Shown: positions 38,577 through 48,283 of the stretch, in pieces
Numbering within the stretch: position 1 is the stretch's first letter
Layout of the letters: each line of letters opens with the position of its first letter
Origin: Bacteroidota bacterium
GTDB lineage: Bacteria > Bacteroidota > Bacteroidia > AKYH767-A > OLB10
Assembly (NCBI GenBank): GCA_016713525.1
Contig: JADJOZ010000007.1
Location: 62,001-126,000, forward strand
DNA: 64,000 bases
Direction: 5' to 3'
The notes under the pieces: model-generated
What the model saw: only the letters and a program-made list of their open reading frames with translations
The model's database searches: none
Told to the model about the DNA's origin: nothing
Program-made: the position numbers and the translations under genes

Positions 38577-40118
38577 TCAGAACCACCGCGATGCTTTCTT
38601 TCTTCGTGTGGAACTAACTCCCAACACCCCTAATAAACCGCGTGTTAACTCCCTGGCAACTGTTCTCATTACTTGTCTTCCCACGGTGCTGTCAACTGCC
38701 TCTCCAATAACCGATTTTTCTCCTTTCGAAGTTTTCTTTCCTGAAGTTTCATCTGTTTGCTTTCCGGGAGTTACTGAAATTTTTTCCGACAACATTTCGT
38801 AAGCACTATCACGGTCAATTTCCTCATTATATTTCTTCACAAGCGCCGAAGAAGATATTAATTCATTAATCTCATTCTCACTTAATATATCCATCCTTGA
38901 TGAAGGTGCACAAAGTAATGTATGCACTAATGGAGTAGGCACTCCTTTTTCACTAAGTGCAGTAACCAGAGCCTCTCCTATCCCAAGATGTGTCAGCAAA
39001 TCTTCGGTTTTATAAAAATCGGAAAGCGGGTAATTCTCAGCAACCGACTTTATTGTTTTTCTGTCTTTTGCAGTGAATGCACGCAAGGAATGTTGAATCT
39101 TGAGACCTAGCTGCGCCAAAACCGAATCGGGAACATCGGTAGGTTGTTGCGTACAAAAAAATACACCTACACCTTTCGATCTGATAAGTTTTATGATGGT
39201 TTCAATCTGATCCAATAATGCATTGGAAGCTTCATTAAAAATTAAATGTGCCTCATCAATAAATATGGCCAACTTTGGTTGTTCAACATCACCTTCTTCA
39301 GGAAATGTAGCATAGATTTCAGCAAGCAGACTTAATATAAAGGTCGAGAACAATTTCGGCTTATCCTGAATGTCAGTCAATCTGATAATATTAAGAGTAC
39401 CTCTCCCCTTCTCATCAATTCTAGTCAGATCATCAGGATCAAACGAACGCTCGCCAAAAAATACTTCCGCACCCTGTTGTTCAATTTCAATTATTTTTCT
39501 GATGATGGTAGATGTTGATGCGGAACTGATTCTTCCATATTCTTTTTCAATTTCTACCTTACCTTCATTGGTCAAAAATTGCAGTGCCTTCTTAAAATCC
39601 TTAAGATCCAGCAATGGCAATTCATTATCATCGCAATATTTAAACACCAATGATACCACTCCACCCTGCGTGTCATTTAATTCAAGGATTTTGGAAAACA
39701 AAACAGGTCCGAATTCAGAAACTGTTGCTCTTAGTCTTGCACCTTTTTCATTAGAGATGGTCAGGAATTCGACAGGAAATGATTCTGGTAACCAGGGCAT
39801 TCCAATTTTCTGGTGGCGTTCATCGATTTTAGGATTAGGTTCTCCGGAGGCTGCCACACCACTCAAATCACCCTTTATATCCATTAATAAACAGGGCACT
39901 CCTTTTCGGGAAAGCGCTTCAACTAAACCCTGTAATGTTTTTGTCTTTCCGGTTCCGGTCGCTCCGGCAATCAGTCCATGACGGTTTAAAGTTTTAAGAG
40001 GAATTTTAACATGAACACCGGGAACCGATTCACCATTTAAGACACCACCTCCTAAAACAATATAATCTCCTTTACAAGTATAACCGGCATTTACCGATTC
40101 TATAAATTTATCTTTCAT
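38577..40118 (-). CDS. DUF853 / HerA-like ATPase
   Basis: 513 residues. Walker A is GATGTGKT (about 52-59), Walker B is LAIFIDEAHLIF (about 295), and GVGVFFCTQQPTDVP follows, as in HerA/FtsK-like ATPases. The family (YjgR/DUF853) is of uncertain role; a nucleic-acid translocase is inferred from the fold. The last ~80 residues are charged and less conserved. It lies 33 bp downstream of bshC on the same strand, so cotranscription is likely, but no function in thiol metabolism is implied. Confidence 0.85.
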   Translation of the reverse strand: MKDKFIESVNAGYTCKGDYIVLGGGVLNGESVPGVHVKIPLKTLNRHGLIAGATGTGKTKTLQGLVEALSRKGVPCLLMDIKGDLSGVAASGEPNPKIDERHQKIGMPWLPESFPVEFLTISNEKGARLRATVSEFGPVLFSKILELNDTQGGVVSLVFKYCDDNELPLLDLKDFKKALQFLTNEGKVEIEKEYGRISSASTSTIIRKIIEIEQQGAEVFFGERSFDPDDLTRIDEKGRGTLNIIRLTDIQDKPKLFSTFILSLLAEIYATFPEEGDVEQPKLAIFIDEAHLIFNEASNALLDQIETIIKLIRSKGVGVFFCTQQPTDVPDSVLAQLGLKIQHSLRAFTAKDRKTIKSVAENYPLSDFYKTEDLLTHLGIGEALVTALSEKGVPTPLVHTLLCAPSSRMDILSENEINELISSSALVKKYNEEIDRDSAYEMLSEKISVTPGKQTDETSGKKTSKGEKSVIGEAVDSTVGRQVMRTVARELTRGLLGVLGVSSTRRKKASRWF

Positions 40119-40151
40119 AATTAGATGCGATTTGATTTACGGACTGCTTGC

Positions 40152-41753
40152 TTATTCTTCATCAGTAATTATTAGAAACTCTTTCCTGAATGGATCAGTA
40201 TGCTGGTACAATTCTATGATAAATGAATTGCCATACAATTGAAAAAAAGGCAATCCATTTTCATGTCTTTCCTGAAGTCCATTGCCCGGAAATAATTTTT
40301 CCTTCACCGATTTCAACTGATTAACTATGGTTTCATTTTTCTTCTTAAGAGATCGTCTTGCCTTCTCTTCTAAAGTTTGTATAGCCTTAACTGTTTTTTG
40401 TTTTTCCGCTTCAACTGCCGGAACTAATGTTGCGTCTACCTGCTTATAATTCCCGCTAAGTTCTTCAAACAACTTTAAGATACCCGCCTGCACATGATCG
40501 GTATGCAATGGAACTTCGGTACTGTTTTCAATAAGATCAAACAGCAACGAATCCGTACTTTTAAAAAGGTCATTTGGTTTTAATCCGATTTTTCTAATTT
40601 TAGATAATGTTGAACTGTCTATCACCATCATGCAATTACGAAGCATCAATACCGGAAACGAAATGTTGAATTTTTCGAACATCAATTTGTACTGCAGCCA
40701 GTAGTTCAATTCACCGGGACCGCCAATGTAAGAAAGGTTCGGCAAGATCTTTTCCTGATACAATGGTCGCATGACCACGTTCGGGCTGAATTTTTGCGGT
40801 GCTGCATGTAACGCTTCTCTCAGTTCAGCTTCAGAAAAACTAATATCACCATTTAGAACCTGAAATGTTCCATTCTCTGACTTCACGATTCGCTCTCGTA
40901 AATTGTTGTCGAGATAAAACAAATTTATTTCTCTGGGTTGAACCTGAACTTTATATTTCAACTGCAGTTGTGCAGAAGTTGACATCACAGCATGGTAAGC
41001 AGTGCTTTCAAATATATCCTGCTCCATTTCAGGAACAAAAAGTTGTTTCAAATCAGGATCATCACCATCAATAATTATCAGTCCGAATGAACCAAAAAGA
41101 TGATGCATAATTTTCCTTGTAGCCTCTGCCAAATTCTGCGATTCTGCATATGCCTTTTCAAAATATTCAAGCATTTCAACAGAATCTCTGAAAACCGCTT
41201 TTAGCTCTGAAGCAATTTGCTCAATTCCGTTAGTGGAAAGTCTGCCGGCAGCACCTTTTGCAGGATAATTCCATTCATATTCTTTTCCAAAACCATGCAG
41301 ATGATCAATTTCTTCAAAATCGTGATCTTCCGAAGCCATCCAAAAAACAGGTATGACATTCTTGTCCTGATATTTTTCATTCAGAGAATCTGCCAGTTTT
41401 ATAGTGGTTAAAATTTTATAAAGAGAATATAATGGTCCTGTAAATATATTCAACTGATGGCCCGTGGTAACGGTAAATGTGTTTTCAGAACTTAAGGAAT
41501 CAATGGCACTTGACGTAATTTTACCGGCATCTGTATTACTGCCCAACAGATTTTTATATTGATTGTGAAGTGCCTTAACCAATACATCGCGATTACATTC
41601 AAATTGCTTTCGTTGATCAAATATTTTGTCAAATGAAGCAATTTCAGGAGGCAAATTATAAAAAGGTTTCAATTTGGAATCACCCAACAAATAATCACTT
41701 ACCAGTGATGAAAACTGATGGGTTTCCTGAAATGATATAACCTGATTTTTCAT
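40152..41753 (-). CDS. bshC: Bacillithiol biosynthesis cysteine-adding enzyme BshC
   Basis: 533 residues from the ATG at 41753; the upstream in-frame TTG at 41771 is less likely. It contains the BshC hallmarks TGHQLNIFTGPLYSLYKI and PVFWMASEDHDFEEIDH, followed by the usual long helical C-terminal half with a coiled coil (ETIVNQLKSVKEK). The enzyme adds cysteine to GlcN-malate, completing bacillithiol. bshA and bshB are not in the window. Frame intact, with the length normal for the family. Confidence 0.93.
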   Translation of the reverse strand: MKNQVISFQETHQFSSLVSDYLLGDSKLKPFYNLPPEIASFDKIFDQRKQFECNRDVLVKALHNQYKNLLGSNTDAGKITSSAIDSLSSENTFTVTTGHQLNIFTGPLYSLYKILTTIKLADSLNEKYQDKNVIPVFWMASEDHDFEEIDHLHGFGKEYEWNYPAKGAAGRLSTNGIEQIASELKAVFRDSVEMLEYFEKAYAESQNLAEATRKIMHHLFGSFGLIIIDGDDPDLKQLFVPEMEQDIFESTAYHAVMSTSAQLQLKYKVQVQPREINLFYLDNNLRERIVKSENGTFQVLNGDISFSEAELREALHAAPQKFSPNVVMRPLYQEKILPNLSYIGGPGELNYWLQYKLMFEKFNISFPVLMLRNCMMVIDSSTLSKIRKIGLKPNDLFKSTDSLLFDLIENSTEVPLHTDHVQAGILKLFEELSGNYKQVDATLVPAVEAEKQKTVKAIQTLEEKARRSLKKKNETIVNQLKSVKEKLFPGNGLQERHENGLPFFQLYGNSFIIELYQHTDPFRKEFLIITDEE

Positions 41754-41811
41754 GAGCCTGATTTGGCTCAAAGATACTACTTATCCTTGCTTTTCACAGT
41801 TTCAGACACTG

Positions 41812-42477
41812 TCATGATACTTTGGGTGCCATTTTTTGCCTGTACTTTCTGATCCAGAAAATCAGCAAAGGGGTGCCAACAAATGTAGGCCACAACCAGC
41901 TGATCACAGCCGGTAAAAACTGCATATTTACTGCCGAAAAAGCTGAAACGGTTGCAATATATGCTCCCACGATCACCGACATGTGATGAAACATCCAATT
42001 CTTGATATGATAACCAGCTATCGTAAATGATTTAATATCAGTATAAACGGAACGTGAACCAATAAGTCCAAAGACTACTGAAATGTAACCAAATGGTTCT
42101 GAGACATTTTTTGATAAAAGCAGCAACCCAAAACCAATTAAAGCCAGGGCAAATATTCCCGAAACTGAAACCAGTATCCAATCAATTAATTTGACATCTG
42201 CTATCGAATTTATTTTCTTTCGATATAATGCTCTGTATCCTGAAGCTGCCAGGTAAAAACTAAAAACTGCAACTAATGCCAGAAACACAGTCGATTTTAT
42301 AAAGGTCATTACCAGTGCTGAGATGGCTACTACAGTCATACTCCAAAAGAAAATCTTACCCCAAAGTCTGTGAGCATTGCCACCCTTCTTAACTACCATA
42401 GCAACCGGCGCAACTACTAAAGCCAGAAAACCGGCAACGATGTGCAAATACAACCAATATTTGAAACTATTTTCCAT
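41812..42477 (-). CDS. DUF2306-like membrane protein
   Basis: 221 residues from the ATG at 42477 (a longer frame reaches 42519). There are seven hydrophobic segments (about 10-27, 40-58, 62-80, 102-120, 125-143, 163-181, 190-208). The His at the first segment (LHIVAGFLAL) and HHMSVIVGAYIATVSAF match DUF2306-like proteins. A promoter-like element lies at 42500-42507 and a direct repeat of 22 bp spacing between it and the LytTR gene, so this gene may be the regulator's target. Function unknown. Confidence 0.72.
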   Translation of the reverse strand: MENSFKYWLYLHIVAGFLALVVAPVAMVVKKGGNAHRLWGKIFFWSMTVVAISALVMTFIKSTVFLALVAVFSFYLAASGYRALYRKKINSIADVKLIDWILVSVSGIFALALIGFGLLLLSKNVSEPFGYISVVFGLIGSRSVYTDIKSFTIAGYHIKNWMFHHMSVIVGAYIATVSAFSAVNMQFLPAVISWLWPTFVGTPLLIFWIRKYRQKMAPKVS

Positions 42478-42499
42478 AATGTGTTTTTGTTTGATGTGA

Positions 42500-42507
42500 C
42501 AAATATA
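42500..42507 (-). promoter_or_regulatory. Possible -7 element of the DUF2306-like gene
   Basis: On the minus strand TATATTTG fits TAnnTTTG exactly, 22 bp before the ATG at 42477. No TTTG lies at the expected distance, as might be the case for an activator-dependent promoter. Confidence 0.4.
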
Positions 42508-42551
42508 TAGCATCATCAATCAGGAAATTTCACAATGGTATGTATATCAGT

Positions 42552-42589
42552 ATTTTGGGATGAATGGGAGCCAATTTTGGGATAAATGG
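42552..42589 (-). promoter_or_regulatory. Direct repeat, candidate LytTR operator
   Basis: ATTTTGGGATGAATGG at 42552-42567 and ATTTTGGGATAAATGG at 42574-42589 differ in one of 16 positions and are spaced 22 bp, about two helical turns. LytTR proteins bind such phased direct repeats. The repeat lies between the LytTR gene and the promoter of the next gene, 45-82 bp upstream of the -7 element. Confidence 0.45.
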
Positions 42590-42590
42590 C

Positions 42591-43484
42591 TCACCGGCCA
42601 TGAATCCGGGACAAAAGGGACTTTACAGTTGTTGAGGCACGACGGGAAACCGGAACAGATTCTTCAACATGATCAAAAATTAAGCGGTACCCCTGGCTAC
42701 TACCAGAAACATTTTTAACATTCCGGATATTAACCAAAAAAGCCCGGTGAACTCTGACTACAAATTCAGAGGTATTCATTTCTTCCAAACGCTTGAGTGA
42801 ACTTCTCAGCAATGCTCGTCTGACAATATTATTTTCAATATAAATGATATCTGAATAATTATCGGCAGATTCTGCAAACAGGAACTGATCAGGTGCAAGC
42901 AACAGTTCATCTTTACCATTTTCAGAACTAAAAATCAGTTGGTCATTTTCGAAAGGATCAACCAAAGGGGCTTCCAGATCTTTGTTAATAGATTCAACAA
43001 CCTTGAGATTCTTATGCAATAAACGGATTCGCGTTAAAAGCGTAATTATCGTAACCGGGAAAATTGCAACCAATATGGTATATAACTGAAAAGTTAGCAA
43101 CATGGTTCCACTGATGCCGGTAAAGCCTAAAAAACTGCTGTAAAAAAGATTCCCTAATCCAATAAGAACAATTGTGATCACTGACCAGATTATATTTTTA
43201 CCCACGGTCCACTCGCGATCATCAAAAATATTCGGGAAGGCGGGAATAATTACAAAATCGGCGATTAGAATTACCAAAAATGTGACGGTTCCATATCCAA
43301 TGAAAACCGGTATTACTTTGTACCAGGGCCAGTTTAATTCTGACAAACCGAATGGACGAAAAATAGTAAGGAAGAAAACCACAAACAAACTTATCAGTAA
43401 ACCAGTTCTCAGATGCCTGTTGCGGTCATCCTCGAGTGGGTATGGATCACGGAATATTTGAGTAAACTTCTGCAAGATGTTCAT
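42591..43484 (-). CDS. Membrane-bound LytTR-type transcriptional regulator
   Basis: 297 residues from the ATG at 43484; the TTG at 43496 would overlap the rimO stop. There are four membrane segments (about 27-48, 58-83, 97-118, 124-150), then a LytTR DNA-binding domain (about 200-297): LFAESADNYSDIIYIENN, LKRLEEMNTSEFVRVHRAFLVN-like and VPVSRRA. It has no receiver domain, so the membrane part rather than a phosphorelay probably senses the signal. It follows rimO by 8 bp in the same operon. Its target may be the downstream DUF2306-like gene (direct repeat at 42552-42589). Confidence 0.85.
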   Translation of the reverse strand: MNILQKFTQIFRDPYPLEDDRNRHLRTGLLISLFVVFFLTIFRPFGLSELNWPWYKVIPVFIGYGTVTFLVILIADFVIIPAFPNIFDDREWTVGKNIIWSVITIVLIGLGNLFYSSFLGFTGISGTMLLTFQLYTILVAIFPVTIITLLTRIRLLHKNLKVVESINKDLEAPLVDPFENDQLIFSSENGKDELLLAPDQFLFAESADNYSDIIYIENNIVRRALLRSSLKRLEEMNTSEFVVRVHRAFLVNIRNVKNVSGSSQGYRLIFDHVEESVPVSRRASTTVKSLLSRIHGR

Positions 43485-43492
43485 TGGTAATA

Positions 43493-44802
43493 TCAAAATG
43501 GTACAGCGAAAAGATCAAACTCTCCGGCAGATGTTATTTTACAATTCACAAATGACCCGACCCGCAAATAAGTGTCTTTGGCTTCAATCAACACTTCATT
43601 ATCTACTTCCGGAGAATCGGCTTCCGAACGGCCAATATAATACATTCCCTCTTTTCTGTCAATAAGGACTTTTCTATTCTTCCCACTTTTGCTTCATTTA
43701 TTTCTGCTGAAATTTCCTGTTGAAGTGCCATAACCGCAGCAACACGATCCTGCTTAACTTCTTCAGGTACATCATCAATTAATGAATAGGCATGGGTATT
43801 TTCTTCATGGGAATAAGTGAAAATTCCAAGGCGATCGAACCGTGCTTCCTTAATGAATTGCAACATTTCCTGATGATCCTGTTCTGTTTCACCCGGATAT
43901 CCGGCTATCATGGTTGTTCTGATAGTAATACCCGGCACTTTTTCACGAATCCGAGTAAGCAATTCATAGGTTTTTTTACGGGTAGTTCCCCGTCGCATTG
44001 ACTTCAGCATGGCATCACTGATATGTTGCAATGGAATATCCAGATATTTACAAATGGTAGGTTCTTCCCGCATAACATCCAGAATATCTTCCGGGAATCC
44101 TGATGGAAATGCATAATGTAAGCGAATCCATTCAATTCCCTCCACTTTTGCAAGTGCACGCATAAGATCTGCCAACTTACGGTCTTTATAAATATCAAGA
44201 CCATAATAGGTCGAATCCTGAGCTATCAGCAACAATTCCTTGGTTCCTTTGGCAGCAAGTTCCGTCGCTTCAGCAACCAGTTTTTCAATTGGTTTTGAAA
44301 TGTGGTTCCCACGCATCAAAGGAATTGCACAAAAGGAACAGGGACGATCACAGCCTTCAGAAATTTTGAGATATGCAAAATGCCGCGGTGTCGTAAGCAT
44401 TCTTTCACCAACAAGTTCATTCTTATAATCTGCACCTAATGTATTCAGTAAAAGCGGTAAATCACGGGTTCCGAAAAAGTGATCTACATTGGGAATTTCC
44501 TTTTCCAGATCCGGCTTATACCGTTCAGATAAACAACCGGTAACAATAAGTTTATCTATTTTACCTGCAGCTTTTTCTTTGGCAAAATGCAAAATAGTAT
44601 CAATCGATTCCTGCTTTGCGTTATCGATAAATCCACAGGTATTAATAATAACAATATCGGAAGCCATAGTCTTACTCTCATGCACTGCTTCAATATCATT
44701 TGCAAGTAATTGTCCCATGAGAACTTCAGAATCCACAACATTCTTGGAACAACCAAGTGTTATAACATTTACACGATTATTTTTTGTCGATTTTGTTCTC
44801 AC
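43493..44802 (-). CDS. rimO: Ribosomal protein uS12 methylthiotransferase RimO, one frameshift
   Basis: A radical-SAM enzyme that methylthiolates an Asp of ribosomal protein uS12. It has an N-terminal UPF0004 domain with a Cys in LGCSKNVVDSE and further Cys (NTCGF, VTGCLSERY), the SAM cluster CDRPCSFC, and a C-terminal TRAM domain. The frame is broken at the T4 run 43670-43673 (one base short). One more base continues VLIDRKEGMYYIGRSEADSP to AGEFDLFAVPF, with the stop at 43493. The restored length is about 436 residues, as expected. It is followed by the LytTR gene after 8 bp. Confidence 0.92.
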
Positions 44803-44811
44803 AATTAGCTT

Positions 44812-45339
44812 TTAATAGAATGCATTAAAATTAGATTTGTCATATTGTATTCTGACTTCTGCCGGAAGCATTGGATTAATGAAATTAAAAATCAAATCAG
44901 AATACCTCACCCAGCAATTTTCCGTGCGATACCACATCTGCTTATTTTTTCTTGAAAGATGAATTTCCATCAACCGGGGATAGTATGATTTATGATCGTA
45001 ATCCACAGGATTAAAATCGTTCCGGTATAGATCATCCAAAGAGTCGAGTGGAAATGCATTTAAGAATTTGCGAAGTGTATTCTTTTCTTTTTTAGTGAGA
45101 GACCTTGCCAGATATTTCACCGGTGTTCTGCCAAAATCACCAACACCCAAAATACTAAGAGAATCATTCAGTATCTGGTACTCAATTTTATTATTGTAAA
45201 TAGCTGCATTATCAGTTATTTTAATCGAATAGCCAAATGGTTGTGCCGATAGATGCTGCAGATTTAAGACAAAAAGTAAACCAACCAACAGGAACGGGTA
45301 AAAACAGAATCCATGGTAAGTGAATGAGGTGAGTTTCAT
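44812..45339 (-). CDS. Secreted protein of unknown function
   Basis: 175 residues with a hydrophobic signal sequence (about 14-33, ending LSAQ) and a compact mature part with charged helices (SLTKKEKNTLRKFLNAFPL) and aromatic strands (MWYRTENCWVRYSDL). No family was recognised. It lies between ftsY (31 bp upstream) and rimO (9 bp downstream), both on the same strand, so it is probably part of their transcript. Confidence 0.7.
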   Translation of the reverse strand: MKLTSFTYHGFCFYPFLLVGLLFVLNLQHLSAQPFGYSIKITDNAAIYNNKIEYQILNDSLSILGVGDFGRTPVKYLARSLTKKEKNTLRKFLNAFPLDSLDDLYRNDFNPVDYDHKSYYPRLMEIHLSRKNKQMWYRTENCWVRYSDLIFNFINPMLPAEVRIQYDKSNFNAFY

Positions 45340-45370
45340 AGCCGCAGCAGGTCGATTAATTTTTCACAGA

Positions 45371-46329
45371 TTAAACATCTTCTTTAAAAAGTGAATCTAC
45401 AAATTCCGCACGGTCAAATGTCTGCAGATCTTCCATTTTTTCTCCTACACCAATATACTTTACAGGAATTTTAAACTGATCGGAAACACCAATCACCACA
45501 CCACCTTTAGCAGTACCATCAAGTTTTGTCAATGCCAAAGCATTAACTTCTGTAGCGGCGGTGAATTGTTTAGCTTGCTCAATTGCGTTCTGACCGGTGG
45601 ATGCATCCAGAACAAGCAATACTTCATGTGGTGCTTCCGGAACTACCTTCTGCATAACACGCTTGATCTTTGAAAGTTCATTCATCAGATTAATCTTATT
45701 ATGCAAACGACCGGCAGTATCAATAATACAAACATCCACATCCTGCGCAACAGCAGCCTGTACCGTATCGAAAGCAACAGAGGCAGGATCGGCACCCATT
45801 CCCTGACTGACAATTGGAACGTCGACTCGATTCGACCATATGGTAAGCTGATCAACTGCAGCTGCACGGAAAGTATCAGCAGCACCTAAAAGAACCTTCT
45901 TTCCTTCTTTTTTAAATTGATATGCAAGCTTACCTATTGTGGTAGTTTTTCCTACTCCGTTTACGCCAACAACCATTATTACATAAGGCTTTGGTACGGG
46001 ACCGGTATTGGTAATCTTACCAAAAGCTTTTTCGTTTTCAGTCAATAAATCGGTAATCTCTTCCCTAAGTAACCGGTTTAATTCAGATGTACTTATAAAC
46101 TTATCACGGGCTACACGTTTCTGCAATCTGTCAATAACCTTCAAAGTGGTTGTTACCCCAACATCAGAAGATAATAAAATTTCTTCAATGCTATCCAAAA
46201 CATCATCATCAACAGTTGATTTCCCAATAACTGCTTTGGTGAGACGCGAAAAACACTTTCACGGGTTTTAGATAAACCCTGATCTAAATCTTCTTTCTTG
46301 CCTTTTTTAAAGAAATCGAATAATCCCAT
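45371..46329 (-). CDS. ftsY: Signal recognition particle receptor FtsY, one frameshift
   Basis: The SRP receptor GTPase for membrane-protein targeting. G1 is GVNGVGKTTT, the following DTFRAAAVDQL is the FtsY-type insertion box region, G3 is DTAGR, and TKLDGTAKGG is G4. The real start is the ATG at 46329 (MGLFDFFKKGKKEDL). That frame ends at the A5 run 46249-46253, and one more base joins it to the long frame (SRLTKAVIGKST). The restored length is about 319 residues, the usual short Bacteroidota form without a long acidic domain. Confidence 0.93.
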
Positions 46330-46352
46330 GAATTATCAGGTTTAGAAATAAA

Positions 46353-46386
46353 TAAAAAAAAGCTTCCTTCATTATTGAAAGAAGCT
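46353..46386 (-). terminator. Rho-independent terminator after the DUF4295 gene
   Basis: Stem arms AGCTTCCTTC (46361-46370) and GAAAGAAGCT (46377-46386) pair with one wobble around a 6-nt loop. On the minus strand T8 and further T-rich sequence follow. It separates the ribosomal-protein transcript from ftsY. Confidence 0.85.
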
Positions 46387-46408
46387 CTAACCATTTAAGA
46401 AGATATTA

Positions 46409-46564
46409 TTACTTATCTTTCAAAAAATCTTTGATGTGATCGTTATGCACGACCTCTTCTTTAAAGGTATAGCCCCCGCTTACAGGTGACTTTACCATTT
46501 TTATAACTTTGGAAAATTCTTTTCCTTTTCCAGTCTTTAGTGTTGCAACTACTTTCTTTGCCAT
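46409..46564 (-). CDS. DUF4295 family protein, Bacteroidota-specific ribosomal protein (bL38-like)
   Basis: 51 residues beginning MAKKVVATLKTGKGKEFSKV and ending HIKDFLKDK; strongly basic. DUF4295 proteins are found in Bacteroidota between rpmG and ftsY and were assigned to the ribosome as bL38 from structural work on Flavobacterium; I recall this, it is not shown here. The gene lies 20 bp after rpmG on the same strand and is followed by a clear terminator, so the two form a transcript. Confidence 0.85.
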   Translation of the reverse strand: MAKKVVATLKTGKGKEFSKVIKMVKSPVSGGYTFKEEVVHNDHIKDFLKDK

Positions 46565-46584
46565 GTCCTTTAAAAGTTAATGGA

Positions 46585-46766
46585 TTACTTGATTTCTTTA
46601 TGAACTGTTACTTTCTTAAGAATTGGATTGAATTTTTTCAATTCTAACCTTTCTGAAGTGTTCTTCTTGTTTTCGTGGTAATGTAGCGAGATGTTCCAGG
46701 CATGCCACTGGTCTTATGCTCCGTGCATTCCATTATAACCTGGATTCTGTTACCTTTCTTTGCCAT
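46585..46766 (-). CDS. rpmG: 50S ribosomal protein bL33, one frameshift
   Basis: It begins MAKKGNRIQVIMECTEHKTS and continues GMPGTSRYITTK, typical bL33 of the Cys-poor (zinc-free) type. The frame then breaks at the T4 run 46670-46673 (+ strand). With one more base it reads NKKNTSERLELKKFNPILKK to HKEIK and stops at 46585, 60 residues in all. The family has this length, and the protein is nearly always present, so a consensus error is the best explanation. Confidence 0.92.
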
Positions 46767-46838
46767 CTTGAATAGTGGTTTTTATTTAGAGCCTGCAAAG
46801 ATATAACGAACCAACGAAAAAGACAAATATCCCGGCAA

Positions 46839-48266
46839 TTATTTAATCTGGTCAAAAAGCGTTTGTTGTTGCATCAAATCCTCTAATGCCTCAATGGTTT
46901 TAGGTAATGCATCCGACATTACAAATGGCTGACTTTCAGTTATTAACACATCATCTTCGATCCGTACTCCTATATTCCACCATTTTTTATCACAATCAGA
47001 ACCTTCCGGAATATAGATTCCAGGCTCAACTGTTATGACCATTCCCGGTTCCAATTGACCATATAAACCGGGATCATGCACTTCTAAACCGAGATAATGA
47101 GATGTTCCATGATTGAAATAAGTTCCTGATTGTTCCGGTTTGGAAATGATTCCCAGTTTCACCAGACCTTTTGCAATTACATCTTTGGCAGCCTGATTGG
47201 GGTCATTAAACCTATTTCCTTTGACTGCTTTTTCGATTCCGGCCAATTGAGCTTCCAACACCAGATTATAGATTGCTTTTTGTTCTTCCGAAAATGTGCC
47301 ATCTACAGGAACGGTCCGTGTTACATCAGCGGTATAGCCATGATACTCGGCTCCCATATCCATTAATAACATATCGTTTGGCTCAAGTACTTTCCTGTTG
47401 GTGACATAATGCAGCACACAGGAATTAATTCCCGATCCTGAAATAGAGCCATATCCCGGATACTCGGAACCCATATGTTTAAAATAGAATTCGACGATTG
47501 CCTGTGCCTGATATTCAGTCATGCCGGGTTTGCATGCTTTAATAGCTTCCGACAATCCCTGCAAAGTAATATCAACTGCTTTTTGCATTAATACTATTTC
47601 CTCAGGAGTTTTAATCTGACGAAGAGAAGCCAACGCATTCATTAAACTGCCAGCAGCAAATTCTTTTCCCGCTTCCTGCAAAGTTTCTTTCAGAAGTGAA
47701 GCCATTGTATTCAGCGATCCGCTCGCTCCACTTTTTTCTCTTATATCCGTGGGATATTTAACCAACACTTTATTGAAAGTCTCAACCGGAGGAGGACTAT
47801 CTTTCCATTGCTTTCCCGAAACAACAGTTTTGAATTGCAGCTTTTCTTTAACCCCCTCTATTCCTAATCGTCGGCCATTCCAAACTTCTTTCTTAAGGTC
47901 TCTGTCCTGAACGTAAATTAACTCATCAATCATTGCTCCCTTGAACGATACAGGTTCACTAAAAATAAACAACACAGAATTTGGCTCAAGCAATCCTGTC
48001 AGATAACAGAAATCGGGATCCTGGGAGTATTGAAAATCGACATCATTGGAGCGGTTTCGAATGGGATTGGCAAAAATGACCGCACAGGTTGAAGGGCCCA
48101 ACTTTTTTCGTAACAAATCTCTTCGTTGCTGATGAAATGACGGTGGCAGCTGATCGGTGTCGTAAAAGTTCTGCTGAGCAGATATTGACCCAATTCCGCA
48201 AAATAACAAAAGGATCAAAATAGCAGGTATTTTAAATATACCAAATGCTATTTTGATCCCTTTCAT
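46839..48266 (-). CDS. Secreted Xaa-Pro aminopeptidase (M24, aminopeptidase P)
   Basis: 475 residues with a signal peptide (about 1-30, SISAQ), an N-terminal aminopeptidase P domain (about 40-180) and the M24 pita-bread domain. Metal ligands are visible: MDMGAEYHGYTADVTRTVPV (two Asp), HGTSHYLGLEVHDPG (His), VITVEPGIYIP (Glu) and GVRIEDDVL (Glu). It removes an N-terminal residue before proline. Its place between rpmB (17 bp upstream) and rpmG interrupts the rpmB-rpmG neighbourhood common in Bacteroidota. The frame is intact. Confidence 0.92.
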   Translation of the reverse strand: MKGIKIAFGIFKIPAILILLLFCGIGSISAQQNFYDTDQLPPSFHQQRRDLLRKKLGPSTCAVIFANPIRNRSNDVDFQYSQDPDFCYLTGLLEPNSVLFIFSEPVSFKGAMIDELIYVQDRDLKKEVWNGRRLGIEGVKEKLQFKTVVSGKQWKDSPPPVETFNKVLVKYPTDIREKSGASGSLNTMASLLKETLQEAGKEFAAGSLMNALASLRQIKTPEEIVLMQKAVDITLQGLSEAIKACKPGMTEYQAQAIVEFYFKHMGSEYPGYGSISGSGINSCVLHYVTNRKVLEPNDMLLMDMGAEYHGYTADVTRTVPVDGTFSEEQKAIYNLVLEAQLAGIEKAVKGNRFNDPNQAAKDVIAKGLVKLGIISKPEQSGTYFNHGTSHYLGLEVHDPGLYGQLEPGMVITVEPGIYIPEGSDCDKKWWNIGVRIEDDVLITESQPFVMSDALPKTIEALEDLMQQQTLFDQIK

Positions 48267-48283
48267 ATGGAATCTTTTTAAGA

